The translations under genes were made by a program, and so were the position numbers. Below, piece after piece: positions 9,962 through 19,369 of a stretch of 64,000 bases of DNA. Below the pieces are notes generated by a model that had not been told where the DNA came from, made no database searches, and worked only from the letters and a program-made list of their open reading frames with translations. The stretch comes from Rhodoplanes sp963712435 (GTDB lineage Bacteria > Pseudomonadota > Alphaproteobacteria > Rhizobiales > Xanthobacteraceae). Location: contig CAVQIB010000001.1 of NCBI GenBank assembly GCA_963712435.1, positions 620,001 to 684,000 on the forward strand, in the 5' to 3' direction. The stretch's first letter is position 1. Every line of letters begins with the position of its first letter.

Positions 9962-10704
9962 TCGAGCCAGGCGACAGCCTCATCGACGCGTCGTCGACCG
10001 ACGGCACGTCGCGGCAGCGCCGGCCGGCGCAGCATGACCACCGCGAATGCCGAGCGCGCGCGCCGCCGCGATCTTGCCGTAGGTCGCGCTCGCCGCCGCT
10101 GTTCTTGGCGACGACGACCTCGATGCCGATGCTGCGTCGAGCAGCGCGCGCTCGTCGGCCTCGGCGAACGGCCCGCGCGCCAGGATGTAGGTCGCGTGCG
10201 GCACGGCGAGCGGCGGGTCGACCGGATCGACGCTGCGGACGAGATAGTGATGCTGCGGCGCGGCCGCGAAGGGCGCGAGCTCCTGCCGGCCGAGCGCGAG
10301 GAAGACGCGGCGCGGCGCGCTCGCCGAGCGCCGCGACCGCGTCGCTCGACGCCGTCGACCTCGATCCAGCGGTCGCCGGCGACCGCCGCCCAGGGCGGGC
10401 GCCGCAGCGCGAGCAGCGGCACGCCGGCGCTCGCGCGCGGCCTCGCGCGGCATTGGCGCGAGATCGCGCGGCATAGGGATGCGTGGCGTCGATCAGCACA
10501 TCGATGCGCTCGTCGCGCAGATAGCGCGGCGAGCCCCTCGGCGCCGCCGAAGCCGCCGACTCCGCACCGGCACCGGCTGCGGCGCGGGCTCGGCGGTGCG
10601 GCCGGCGAGCGACAGCGTCACGCTCGAGATCGCGCGCGTCGGCGAGCGCGCTCGGCAAGCTGCCGCGCCTCGCCGGTGCCGCCGAGGATGAGGATGCGCC
10701 GCAT
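9925..10704 (-). CDS. cobK: CobK, precorrin-6A reductase (frame broken)
   Basis: NADPH-dependent reductase of the C18-C19 double bond of precorrin-6A. On the minus strand the start MRRILILGGTGEA is a nucleotide-binding loop. It is followed across frames by SLAGRTAEPAPQPVPVRSGGFGG (partial), YLRDERIDVLIDATHPYA (strongly diagnostic), RPPW, VFLALGRQELAPF, HHYLVRSVDP and AKNSGGSATYGKI. It is convergent with cobJ and divergent from cobL. Its ATG and the cobL ATG overlap on opposite strands, so no promoter spacer exists between them. Confidence 0.88.
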
Positions 10705-11974
10705 GGCGCTCGCTGAGTCCGCTCATGCGCCGAGCGCTGCCGCACCGCGCCGCTGGCTGTCCATCGTCGGCATCGGCGAGGACGGCGTCGACGGGCTTGG
10801 CGCCGATGCGCGCGCGGCCTGGTCGCGGACGCCGAGATCGTGTTCGGCGGCAAGCGGCATCTGGCGCTGGCCGGCGCGCTGATCACGCGGCGAGGCGCGG
10901 CCTGGCCGAGCCCGTTCGACGCGCGCGATCGCGCGAGGTGCTGGCGCAGCGCGGCCGGCAGGTCTGCGTGCTGGCCTCGGGCGATCCGTTCTTCTACGGC
11001 GTCGGCGCGACGCTGGCGCGCCATGTCGCGCCGACGAGATGCTGGTCGTTCCCGGCGCCGTCGGCCTTCAGCCTCGCCGCCGCGCGGCTCGGCTGGGCGC
11101 TGCCGGACATCGACGCTCGTGTCGCTGCACGGCCGCGCCGCTCGACCTGATCCGCCCGCATCTGCATCCGGGCGCGCGCGTGCTGGCGCTGACCTCGGAC
11201 GGCGACGGGCCGGCGGCGCTCGCGCGCGCTGCTCGCCGAGACGCGGCTTCGGCGCGTCGCGGCTCACCGTGCTGGAAGCGCTCGGCGGGCCGCGCGAGCG
11301 CATCCGCAGCGACGACGCGCCGACGGCTTCGACCTCGACGACATCGACCCGCTCAACATCGTGGCGATCGAGGTTGAAGCCGCGCCGCGACGCGCGCGTG
11401 CTTGCCGCTGCGCGGCCGGCCTCGCCGACGATCTGTTCGAGCATGACGGCCAGATCACCAAGCGCGAGATCCGCGCCGTGACGCTGTCGGCGCTCGCGCC
11501 GCGCGCGCGGCGAACTGCTGTGGGACATCGGCGCGGGCTCCGGCTCGATCGCGATCGAATGGATGCTGGCCGATCCGTCGCTGCGCGCGCATCGCCATCG
11601 AGGCGCGCGCCGACCGCGCCGCGCGCATCCGCCGCAACGCCGCGGCGTTCGGCGTGCCCGGGCCTCGAGGTCGTCGAGGGCGCCGCGCCCGCCGCGCTCG
11701 CCGGCCTGCCGACGCCCGACGCGGTCTTCATCGGCGGCGGCGCGCAGCGACGCCGGCGTGCTCGACGCCGCGATCGCGGCGCTGCGCCGCCGGCGGCCGG
11801 CTGGTCGCCAATGCGGTGACGCTGGAGATGGAGGCGCGTGCTGCTCGCGCGCCATGCCGCGCTCGGCGGCGACCTCATCGCGCATCGCCGTCTCGCGCGC
11901 CGACGCCGGTCGGCGGCAATGAGCGGCTGGCGCCCGGCCATGCCGGTGACGCAATGGGCTGGGTCAAGCCATGA
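10703..11974 (+). CDS. cobL: CobL, precorrin-6B C5,15-methyltransferase / decarboxylase (frame broken)
   Basis: Two-domain SAM enzyme that methylates C5 and C15 and removes the C12 acetate carboxyl. The N-terminal CbiE-like half shows RRWLSIVGIGEDGVDGL, EIVFGGKRHLAL, VCVLASGDPFFYGVG and PSAFSLAAARLGWALPDI. The C-terminal CbiT-like half shows DGQITKREIRAVTLSAL, LLWDIGAGSGSIAIEWML and DAVFIGGGA. The span of about 420 codons matches the fused form. ATGA overlap with cobE. Frame broken repeatedly. Confidence 0.9.
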
Positions 11975-12366
11975 TCGTCGCGGGCATCGGCTGCCGCAAG
12001 GGCGTCAGCCGGCGAGCGAGATCGAGGCCGCGATCGACGCGGCGCTCGCGCGCGCCGGCCTGGCCGCGGCGCGCTCGGCATGCTCGCGACGCGCCAGCCT
12101 GCAAGCGCGACGAGCCGGGCATCGCCGCGGCGGCGCGGCGCGCTGGCGTGCCGCTGGTGCTCGTCGCCGCAGGCCGATCTCGAAGCCGCGCGGCGCGCGC
12201 ACGCGTCACCCATTCCGAGCGCGTCGCTGGCGCTGGCCGGCGTGCCGTCGGTCGCGGAGGCGGCGGCGCTCGCCGCGGCGGGCCGACGGCGCGGCTGCAT
12301 CGCGGCCGCGCATCGCGGTCGGGCCGCGTCACCTGCGCGCTCGCCGCGCCGGGAGACGCGCCATGA
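11971..12366 (+). CDS. cobE: CobE / CbiG C-terminal-like protein (frame broken)
   Basis: Small protein of about 130 residues homologous to the C-terminal domain of CbiG. CobE is needed for B12 synthesis and has been proposed to bind corrin intermediates. The N-terminus MIVAGIGCRKGVS is the family signature, followed by EIEAAIDAALARAGLA, a KRDEPGIAAAAR stretch and SVAEAAALAAAG. Flanked by ATGA overlaps with cobL and cobM, so it belongs to the cobL-cobE-cobM unit. Confidence 0.82.
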   Translation: MIVAGIGCRKGVSRRARSRPRSTRRSRAPAWPRRARHARDAPACKRDEPGIAAAARRAGVPLVLVAAGRSRSRAARARVTHSERVAGAGRRAVGRGGGGARRGGPTARLHRGRASRSGRVTCALAAPGDAP

Positions 12367-13134
12367 CCGTGCATTTCATCGGCGCCGGGCCGGGCGCGGC
12401 CGACCTCATCACCGTGCGCGGCCGCGATCTCATCGCGCGCTGCCCGGTCTGCCTCTATGCCGGCTCGATCGTGCCGCCGGAGCTGCTGCGCTATTGCCCG
12501 CCCGGCGCGCGCATCGTCGACACCGCGCCGCTGTCGCTCGACGAGATCGAGGCGGAGTATCGTCGCGGCGCACGCGGCGGGCCAGGACGTGGCGCGGCTG
12601 CATTCCGGCGATCTCTCGGTCTGGAGCGCGCTGGCCGAGCAGATCCGCCGGCTCGAGCGGCGCGGCATCCCCTACACGCTGACGCCGGGCGTGCCGTCCT
12701 TCGCCGCCGCCGCCGCCGCGCTCGGCCGCGAGCTGACCATGCCGGAGGTCGCGCAGAGCGTGGTGCTGACGCGCGTGTCGGGCCGCGCCTCGCGCGATGC
12801 CGGAGGGCGAGACGCTTGCCGCCTTCGCCGCGACCGGCGCGACGCTGGCCATCCATCTCGCGATCCACGCGCTCGACGACATCGTCGACGGAGCTGACGC
12901 CGCTCTACGGCGCGGACTGCCCGGTCGCCGTGGTGTTCCGCGCCACCTGGCCGGACGAGCGGATCATGCGCGGCACGCTCGGCGACATCGCGGCGACGGC
13001 TCGCGGCCGAGCCGATCGAGCGCACGGCGATGATCTTGGTCGGCCGCGCGCTGGCGGCGCGAGGATTTCCGCGAGAGCGCGCTCTACGACGCCGACTATC
13101 AGCGCCGCTTTCGCGGCCGGGAGGCGCAGCGTGA
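12363..13134 (+). CDS. cobM: CobM, precorrin-4 C11-methyltransferase (frame broken)
   Basis: SAM-dependent methylase acting at C11 of precorrin-4. MTVHFIGAGPGAADLITVRG begins the gene and gives the SAM loop. Next come CPVCLYAGSIVPPELL, the conserved LHSGDLSVWSALAEQ, YTLTPGVPSFAAAAA, LTMPEVAQSVVLTR and YGADCPVAVVFRATWPDE. The first 60 residues are in one frame and later parts shift. The stop is placed at the TGA 13132-13134 from the family's usual length. It overlaps the end of cbiD on the other strand by about 35 nt. Confidence 0.9.
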
Positions 13135-14250
13135 GCGGCGCGCGAAAGGCTGCGTGCCCGACCAGCCTGCCCTCGCGGTCGAAGACGCAGCGATCTCGAG
13201 CTGCGATGTCGCGTGCCGGCGAGCGACGGCGGCGGCGGTGTCCCAGCGCGGCGCGCGCCACCGCGTCGCCGAGCGCGACGCCCTCGGCCGGCGCATGCGC
13301 GAACGCCTCGGCGACGGTGTTCGCCGCGCGGATGCGCGCGCGCAAGCGCGGCGACGCCGCCGGCCTCGTCGGCGAGCGCGGCCAGCACGTCGAGGTCGAC
13401 CGCGCCGCGCCGCGGAATGCAGGTCGAGCAGGCCCTGCGCGAGCTTGGTCATCTTGGCGACGCCGCCGGCGATGGTGACGCGCGGCACGGGATGCGCGCG
13501 GACATATTTCAGCATGCCGCCGACGAAATCGCCCATGTCGATCAGCGCCACCTCGGGCAGGCCGTGCAGCTTCTGCACGGCGGCCTCGGAGGCGTCGCCG
13601 GTCGCGCCGGCGACATGGGTGAGGCCCATGGCGCGCGCGACGTCGATGCCGCGATGGATGGAGTGGATCCAGGCCGAGCAGGAATAGGGCACGACGATGC
13701 CGGTCGTGCCGAGGATCGACATGCCGCCGACGATGCCGAGCCGCCGATTGAGCGTCTTCGCGGCCAGCGCCTCGCCGCCGGGGATCGGAGATCTCGACCT
13801 CGACATCGCCCGGCTGCCCGGTCGCCGCCGCGACCTCGCGCGATCGCCTCGCGCGATCATCTGGCGCGGCACCGGATTGATCGCCGGCTCGCCCGGCGGG
13901 ATCGGCAGGCCGGGCCGCGTGACCGTGCCGACGCCCTCGCCGGCGCGGAAGGTGACGCCGCGCGCCGGCCGCGCCGCGCCGCACCGTCGCGACGACCAGC
14001 GCGCCATGCGTCACGTCGGGATCGTCGCCGGCGTCCTTGACGACGCCGGCCGTCGCCGCGCCTTCGCCGCGCTCGTGGCGGCGCGAGCGCGAAGGCCGAC
14101 GCGCTGCGCCGCCGCGGCAGGGCGATCTCGACCGGGATCGGGAAACTCGCCGGTCAGCAGCGCCGCGTAGGCCGCCTTGGCGGCGGCGGCGGCGCAGGCG
14201 CCGGTCGTCCAGCCGCGCCGCAGCGGGCGCTCTTGCGTGTCCATGTGCAT
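13099..14250 (-). CDS. cbiD: CbiD, cobalt-precorrin-5B C1-methyltransferase-type enzyme (frame broken)
   Basis: SAM-dependent enzyme that in the anaerobic route methylates C1 of cobalt-precorrin-5B. Motifs in order are RRGWTTGACAAAAAKAAY near the start, AGVVKDAGDDPDVTHGA, GVGTVTRPGLPIPPGEPAI, then a long uninterrupted stretch GIVGGMSILGTTGIVVPYS, GATGDASE, VALIDMGDFVGGML and ITIAGGVAKMTKLAQG-like residues. Identity is clear even though the 5' and 3' parts are frameshifted. The C-terminal end is uncertain. No cobF is seen, so CbiD probably fills that step in this otherwise aerobic cluster. Confidence 0.88.
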
Positions 14251-14299
14251 CGCCTATAGCGGGCTTGCGGCCGGCCGTCATCGGCGAAAGCGTGCGTCG

Positions 14300-15128
14300 A
14301 TGAGCTCGTATTCTCGCACATCGCGCCGCTGGCGCACTGACGTGCCCGGCCTCGCGCCCGGCCATGTCTGGCTGGCCGGCGCCGGGCCCGGCGACCCGGG
14401 CTGCTGACGCTCGACGCGCTCGCCGGCGCTGGCGCAGGCCGACGTCGTCGTCCACGACGCGCTGGTCGACCGGCGCGTGCTGGCGCTCGCCGGCCAGGCG
14501 GCGAAGCTCGAATTCGCCGGCAAGCGCGGCGGCAAGCCGTCGACCGTCGCAGGGCGACATCAACGCAGCGGCTGATCGAACTCGCGCGCGCGGGCGAGCG
14601 GGTGCTGCGGCTCAAGGGCGGCGATCCCTTCGTCTTCGGGCGCGGCGGCGAGGAGGCGCTGGCGCTGGCCGCCGCCGGCATGCCGTTCCGCGTGCTGCCG
14701 GGCGTGACCGCCGGCCTTGGCGGGCTGGCCTCGGCCGGCATCCCGGCGACGCATGCGCGGCATCAACCGCGCGGTGATCCTCGCCACCGGCCACGCCGCG
14801 ACGCAGCGACGACCGAGCTCGACTGGGCGGCCGCTCGCGCGCACCGGCCAGCCGATCGTCATCTACATGGCGACTGACGCACTGGCGCGAGATCGCCGAC
14901 GCGCTGATGCGCGGCGGGCTGTCCGCGCGACACGCCGGCCGCGGTGATCGCCGCGGCGACGCATGCCCGAGGAACGCGTCGTGGTCGCGACGCTCGGACG
15001 CATCGTCGCCGCCGTCGCGCCACGCGGCAGATCGAGCCGCCCGCCATCATCGTCGTCGGCGAGATCGTCGTCGGCGCGCGAGCGGCTCCTGGGCGATCGC
15101 CGCGGCCGCCGCCGCCGTCGCGTCATGA
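14300..15128 (+). CDS. cobA: CobA, uroporphyrinogen-III C-methyltransferase (SUMT; frame broken)
   Basis: Methylates C2 and C7 of uroporphyrinogen III to precorrin-2, the entry step to B12 and sirohaem. Motifs are VWLAGAGPGDPG, ADVVVHDALVDRRVLAL, GKRGGKPS, the SUMT signature LRLKGGDPFVFGRGGEEA, GIPATM with RGINRAVILATGHA, and MPEERVVVATLGRI with EPPAIIVVGEIV. It is a single-domain SUMT of about 270 codons with no siroheme-synthase extension. Inserted bases can be placed at 14549 and 14565. The stop overlaps the cobB ATG. Confidence 0.9.
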
Positions 15129-16468
15129 CGGCCGCGCGCGGCTTCATCGGCGCGCCACGCTCGGGCGCCGGCAAGACCACGGTGACGCTCGGCGCTGCTG
15201 CGCGCGCTCGCGCGCCGCGGCCTTGCGGTGCGCGGCGGCCAAGTCCGGCCCCGACTATATCGATCCCGCCTTCCACGCCGCGGCGACCGGCCGCGACGAG
15301 CGTCAATCTCGACAGCTGGGCGATGCCGCCGGCGCTGCTCGACGCGCTCGCCGCGCGAGGCGGCGCGCGACGCCGACCTGCTCGTGATCGAAGGCGCGAT
15401 GGGCCTGTTCGACGGCATCCCGGCCGCAGCCGGGCCGCTCGGCGCGGCCGCCGATCTCGCCGCGCGCTCTCGGCCTGCCGGTGCTGCTGGTGCTCGACGT
15501 GTCCGGCCAGTCGCAGATCGGCGGCGGCGGTCGCGCGAGGGCTTCGCCGCGCTACGATCCGGCGGTGCGGATCGCCGGCGTCGTGCTCAACCGCGTCGGC
15601 AGCGAGCGCCACCGCAGCTGGTCGGCCGACGCGATCGCAGGCGCTCGGCATGCCGGTGCTCGGCGCGATCCCGCGCGACGCAGTCGCTCGCTCTGCCCGA
15701 GCGCCATCTCGGCCTCGTGCAGGCCGAGCGAGCATGCGGATCTCGCCGCCCACCTCGACCGGCTCGGCCGACCTGGCGGAGCGCCATCTCGATCTCGACG
15801 CGATCATCGACGCTGGCCGCGCCGCTCGCGCCGGCGGCCAGCGCGACGCCGCCGCGCCGCTGCCGCCGCCCGGCCAGCGCATCGCGCTCGCGCAGGACGC
15901 GGCCTTCACCTTCGTCTATCCGCATGTGCTCGCCGGCTGGCGCAGGGCGGGCGCGGAGATCGTGCCGTTCTCGCCGCTCGCCGACGAGGCGCCGCCCGAC
16001 CACTGCGACGTCTGCTGGCTGCCCGGCGGCTATCCGGAACTGCATGCCGGGCGCGCTCGCGGCGGCGGGGCGCTTTCGCGCCGGGCTTGCGCGCTTCGCC
16101 GAGACGACGGCCGGTGCATGGCGAGTGCGGCGGCTACATGGTGCTCGGCGAAGGGCTGGAGGACGCCGACGGCGTCGGCCACGCGATGGCCGGGCTGCTC
16201 GGGCACGCGACCAGCTTCGCCAAGCGCAAGCTGCATCTCGGCTACCGCGCAGGCGCGGCTCGTCGCCGACACGCCGCTCGGACCGGCGGGACGCGCTGTG
16301 CGCGGCCACGAATTCCACTACGCGAGCCTGGTCGACTGCCGGCGGCGACGCGCCGCTCGCCGAGCTCGCCGACGGCCAGGGCCGCGCCGCTCGGACACGT
16401 CCGGCGGCCGGCGCGGCCGCGTCACCGGCACGTTCTTCCACGCCATCGCCCACGCGCCGCCGGGGTGA
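15125..16468 (+). CDS. cobB: CobB, hydrogenobyrinate a,c-diamide synthase (frame broken)
   Basis: Glutamine-dependent amidase that converts two carboxylates to amides using ATP. The N-terminal dethiobiotin-synthetase-like ATPase shows FIGAPRSGAGKTTVTLG, AAKSGPDYIDPAFHAAA, LVIEGAMGLFDGIP and LLVLDVSGQS. The C-terminal class I glutaminase shows DVCWLPGGYPELHAG and the nucleophile motif HGECGGYMVLGEGLEDADG, then FAKRKLHLGYRA and GTFFHAIAHAPPG. It starts in a 4-nt overlap with cobA. About 445 codons is normal for the family. Confidence 0.9.
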   Translation: MTAARGFIGAPRSGAGKTTVTLGAAARARAPRPCGARRPSPAPTISIPPSTPRRPAATSVNLDSWAMPPALLDALAARGGARRRPARDRRRDGPVRRHPGRSRAARRGRRSRRALSACRCCWCSTCPASRRSAAAVARGLRRATIRRCGSPASCSTASAASATAAGRPTRSQALGMPVLGAIPRDAVARSARAPSRPRAGRASMRISPPTSTGSADLAERHLDLDAIIDAGRAARAGGQRDAAAPLPPPGQRIALAQDAAFTFVYPHVLAGWRRAGAEIVPFSPLADEAPPDHCDVCWLPGGYPELHAGRARGGGALSRRACALRRDDGRCMASAAATWCSAKGWRTPTASATRWPGCSGTRPASPSASCISATAQARLVADTPLGPAGRAVRGHEFHYASLVDCRRRRAARRARRRPGPRRSDTSGGRRGRVTGTFFHAIAHAPPG

Positions 16469-16471
16469 CGC

Positions 16472-17546
16472 CTACGGGCGGGGCTGAGCCGGACTTGCCT
16501 GCGAGCGATCGTCGCCCTCCGGCGGTCCGAGACGCCGGCCTCGCTGAAGGTCGCCATGCCGGTGTGGCAGGCGAGCGCCGCGCGCAGGATCGGCACGGCG
16601 AGCGCCGCGCCCGAGCCTTCGCCGAGCCGCATGCCGAGGTCGAGCAGCGGCTCCATCCCGAGCTCGTCGAGCAGGACGCGGTGACCCGCTTCGGCCGAAA
16701 CATGCGCCGGCCAGAGCGTGATCGAGCGCGTCGGCGCGCAGCTTCGCGAGCGGGGCGACCGCGGCGGTGCAGACGAAGCCGTCGAGCAGCACCGGAATGC
16801 GCATCTGGCGCGCGGCGAGCGTCGCGCCGAGGATGGCGGCGAGCTCGCGCCCGCCGAGCGCCGCCGCGACCCGCAGCGGATCGCCGAGGATGCGCGCGCA
16901 TGCCGCTCGAGCGCCCGATCGATCGACCGCGCGCTTGCGCGCAAGGCCCTCGATCGTCGAGGCCGGTGCCGCGCCCGGCGAACCAGCGCGCACGCCGCCG
17001 CCGCCGAACAGCGCCGCCGCGATCGCCGCCGCCGCCGTGGTGTTGCCGATGCCCATCTCGCCGAGGCAGACAAGATCGGCCTCGGGCGAGACCGCGTCGT
17101 AGCCCGGCGCCACCGCGTCGAGGAAGGCGCGCTCGTCCATCGCCGGCTCCTGCGGTGAAGTCGGCGGTCGGCGTGGTCGAGCGCGAGCGGCATCACGCGC
17201 AAGCGTCGCCGCCGGCGATGCGCGCGAGCTGGTTGATCGCCGCGCCGCCGGCCGCGAAATTCGCCACCATCTGCGCCGTGACCTCGGCCGGAAAGGCGGA
17301 GACGCCTTGCGCCGTGACGCCGTGATTGCCGGCGAACACCAGCACCTCGACCTGCTCGAGGCGCGGCGGGCTCCTGCCCTGCCAGCGCGCGAGCCAGGCG
17401 ACGATGCCTTCGAGCCGCCCGAGGCGCCCGCGCGGCTTGGTCAGACGCGCCTCGCGGCTCGCCACCGCCGCGGCGGCGGCCGGGCTTCCGGTCGGCAGAT
17501 CGAGGCAGGCCGCCTTGAGGGCGGCGAACGAGGCGAAGAGGGTCAT
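16472..17546 (-). CDS. cobT: CobT, nicotinate-nucleotide:dimethylbenzimidazole phosphoribosyltransferase (frame broken)
   Basis: Makes alpha-ribazole phosphate for the lower ligand. The start is ATG at 17546 (MTLFASFAALKAACLDLP). Motifs are LTKPRGRLGRLEGIVAWLA, VLVFAGNHGVTAQGVSAFP, VANFAAGGAAINQLAR, LVCLGEMGIGNTTAAAAIAAAL, the HPCRS-like segment in a shifted frame, VLLDGFVCTAAVAPL and CHTGMATFSEAGVS near the end. Named CobT in the SUMT-pathway sense, not the chelatase subunit of the same name. It is convergent with cobB, leaving 3 nt between them. Several indels occur between 16500 and 17200. Confidence 0.9.
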
Positions 17547-17933
17547 GTTCGGTCCAGCATTTCCCGCCGCGAGGCGTACGTTGCGATCTCGACGCATATT
17601 AGAATAGTTATCTTGCAATAGTCATCGCCGGGCTTGTCGCACACGATCCGGTTTCGCTCAATATCACCTCTCCCCTGTGGGGAGAGGTCGGATTTCGAGC
17701 GCAGCGAGGAATCCGGGTGAGGGGGATTTTGGAATAAACTCACTTCCCCTCACCCGGCTCGCATCTCGCATTGCTCGACGCTCGCCGACCTCTCCCCGCC
17801 GGGGAGAGGTGATCTGTTTCTGCCAGCTTGGAGCGACCCGCCTCGACCCGCCGGGGAGAGGTGTATCTGTCTGCCAGCTTCGAGGTGCGACCCGCCTCGA
17901 CCCGCCAATCGCGGTGCGATAGGTTCCGCGCTC
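17547..17933. other. Intergenic region between cobT and the FAD oxidase, mostly repeats
   Basis: No gene seen. 17664-17812 is a palindromic mosaic element. After it, a unit with CTGCCAGCTT and GCGACCCGCCTCGACCCGCC occurs twice in tandem at about 17820-17910. The upstream regions of both divergent neighbours must lie in this stretch, but no promoter stood out. Confidence 0.5.
17664..17812. repeat. Palindromic mosaic element (CACCTCTCCCC / GGGGAGAGGTG ends)
   Basis: Starts with TCACCTCTCCCC and ends with GGGGAGAGGTGA, each end itself a small hairpin. Internal arms read GAATCCGGGTGAGGGGG and CCCCTCACCCGGCTCGCAT and are also complementary. The same plan recurs at 42762-42949 and in part inside cobN. 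It resembles rhizobial intergenic mosaic elements (inference). Confidence 0.7.
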
Positions 17934-19367
17934 ATGAACACCGTCTTTCGCCCGCCGCTTGCGCCGGACCTCATCGCCCGTTTTGCGGCGATCGTCGGCG
18001 CGAAGCATGCGATCACCGACCCGGCGGAGCAGGAAAGCTATCTCGTCGAGGAGCGCGGCCTCTATCGCGGACGCTCCGCCGTGGTGCTGCGCCCCGGTTC
18101 GGTCGACGAAGTGTCGGCGATTCTCGCGCTCGCGAACGAGCTCGGCGCGCCGGTCGTGCCGCAGGGCGGCAATACCGGGCTGGTCGGCGGGCAGATCCCG
18201 CTCGATGGCGAGATCGTGCTGTCGCTGCGCCGGCTCGACCGCATCCGCGAGATCGACCCGGCGTCGAACACGATGACCTGCGAGGCGGGCGTGCTGCTCG
18301 CGACGGCGCAGGACGCGGCCGCCGGGGCCGGCCGCCTGTTCCCGCTCTCGCTCGGCGCGGAGGGCAGCTGCACCATCGGCGGCAATCTCGCGACCAATGC
18401 CGGCGGCATCGCCGCGCTCGCCTACGGCGTCGCGCGCGACCTCGTGCTCGGCCTCGAAGTGGTGCTCGCCGACGGGCGCGTCTGGCACGGCCTCAACAAG
18501 CTGAAGAAGGACAATACCGGCTACGACCTCAAGAACCTGTTCATCGGCGCCGAAGGCACGCTCGGCGTGATCACCGCGGCGGTGCTGAAGCTGTTTCCCG
18601 CGCCGAAGACGACCGAGACGGCCTTTGTCGGGCTTGCCTCGCTCGCCCGCGGCGCTCGACCTTCTCGACGCTCACGCAGGAGGCGACCGGCGGGGCTGCG
18701 ACCAGTTTCGAACTGATCGGCCGCCGCCCGCTCGAATTCGCGATCGCGCCACGGGCCGGGCCTGCGCGACCCGCTGGCGGCACGCCTATCCCTGGTATGT
18801 GCTGGTCGAGCTCAAGTCGAGCGCGCGCGACCAACCTGCGCGGACGCGCTCGAGGACGTGCTCGCCGCCGCGATCGAGCGCGGCGTCGTCGAGCGACGCG
18901 ACCATCGCCGAGAGCATCGAGCAGCGCAACGCGTTCTGGCGTCTGCGCGAGTTCATTCCCGAGGCGCAGAAATTCGAGGGCGGCTCGATCAAGCACGACG
19001 TCTCCGTGCCGGTCGCGGCCGTGCCGGACTTCATCGCGCAGGCGAGCGCCGCGGTCGAAGCGCTCGTGCCGGGCGCGCGGCCGGTCCCGTTCGGCCATCT
19101 CGGCGACGGCAACATCCATTTCAACGTGAGCCAGCCGGTCGGCGCGGACGCGCTCGCCTATCTCGCGCGCTGGCAGCGAGATGAACGACTGCGTCCACGC
19201 GATCGTCGCAAGACTCGGCGGCTCGATCTCGGCCGAGCACGGCATCGGCCGGCTCAAGCGCGACGACCTCGCCGCGCGTCAAGGACCCGGTCGCGCTCGA
19301 CCTGATGCGCGCGCTCAAGCGCACGCTCGACCCCAAGGGCATCCTCAACCCCGGCAAGGTGGTGTGA
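17934..19367 (+). CDS. FAD-binding oxidase, GlcD / D-2-hydroxyacid dehydrogenase family (3' half frame broken)
   Basis: Flavoenzyme of the FAD-linked oxidase type-4 family that oxidises 2-hydroxyacids such as D-lactate or D-2-hydroxyglutarate. The PCMH-type FAD domain shows VVPQGGNTGLVGGQIP near residue 75, SLGAEGSCTIGGNLATNAGG near 140, NTGYDLKNLFIGAEGTLGVIT near 195. The C-terminal domain shows PVPFGHLGDGNIHFNV and SISAEHGIGRLKRDDL, then the tail GILNPGKVV. The first 240 codons are clean; from about 18650 to 19290 there are roughly ten +1 insertions, for instance one at 19177. Complete length of about 475 residues fits. The substrate cannot be told from sequence. Confidence 0.88.
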
Positions 19368-19369
19368 GG

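Noticed and set aside
9294..11954. 886-residue open frame on the minus strand across cobJ-cobK-cobL
   Set aside because: It is a shadow made possible by high GC and indels; it contains only short true CobK pieces, and the plus-strand CobJ and CobL motifs explain the region.
1..17546. The B12 cluster as a set of decaying pseudogenes
   Set aside because: Substitutions and in-frame stops of decay are not evident; motifs are pristine between single-base events, and similar events hit essential-type genes such as lepA and ahcY.
17820..17910. Short tandem units that could suggest a CRISPR array
   Set aside because: Only two units, no spacers of constant length, and the unit overlaps the palindromic mosaic element; no cas genes nearby.
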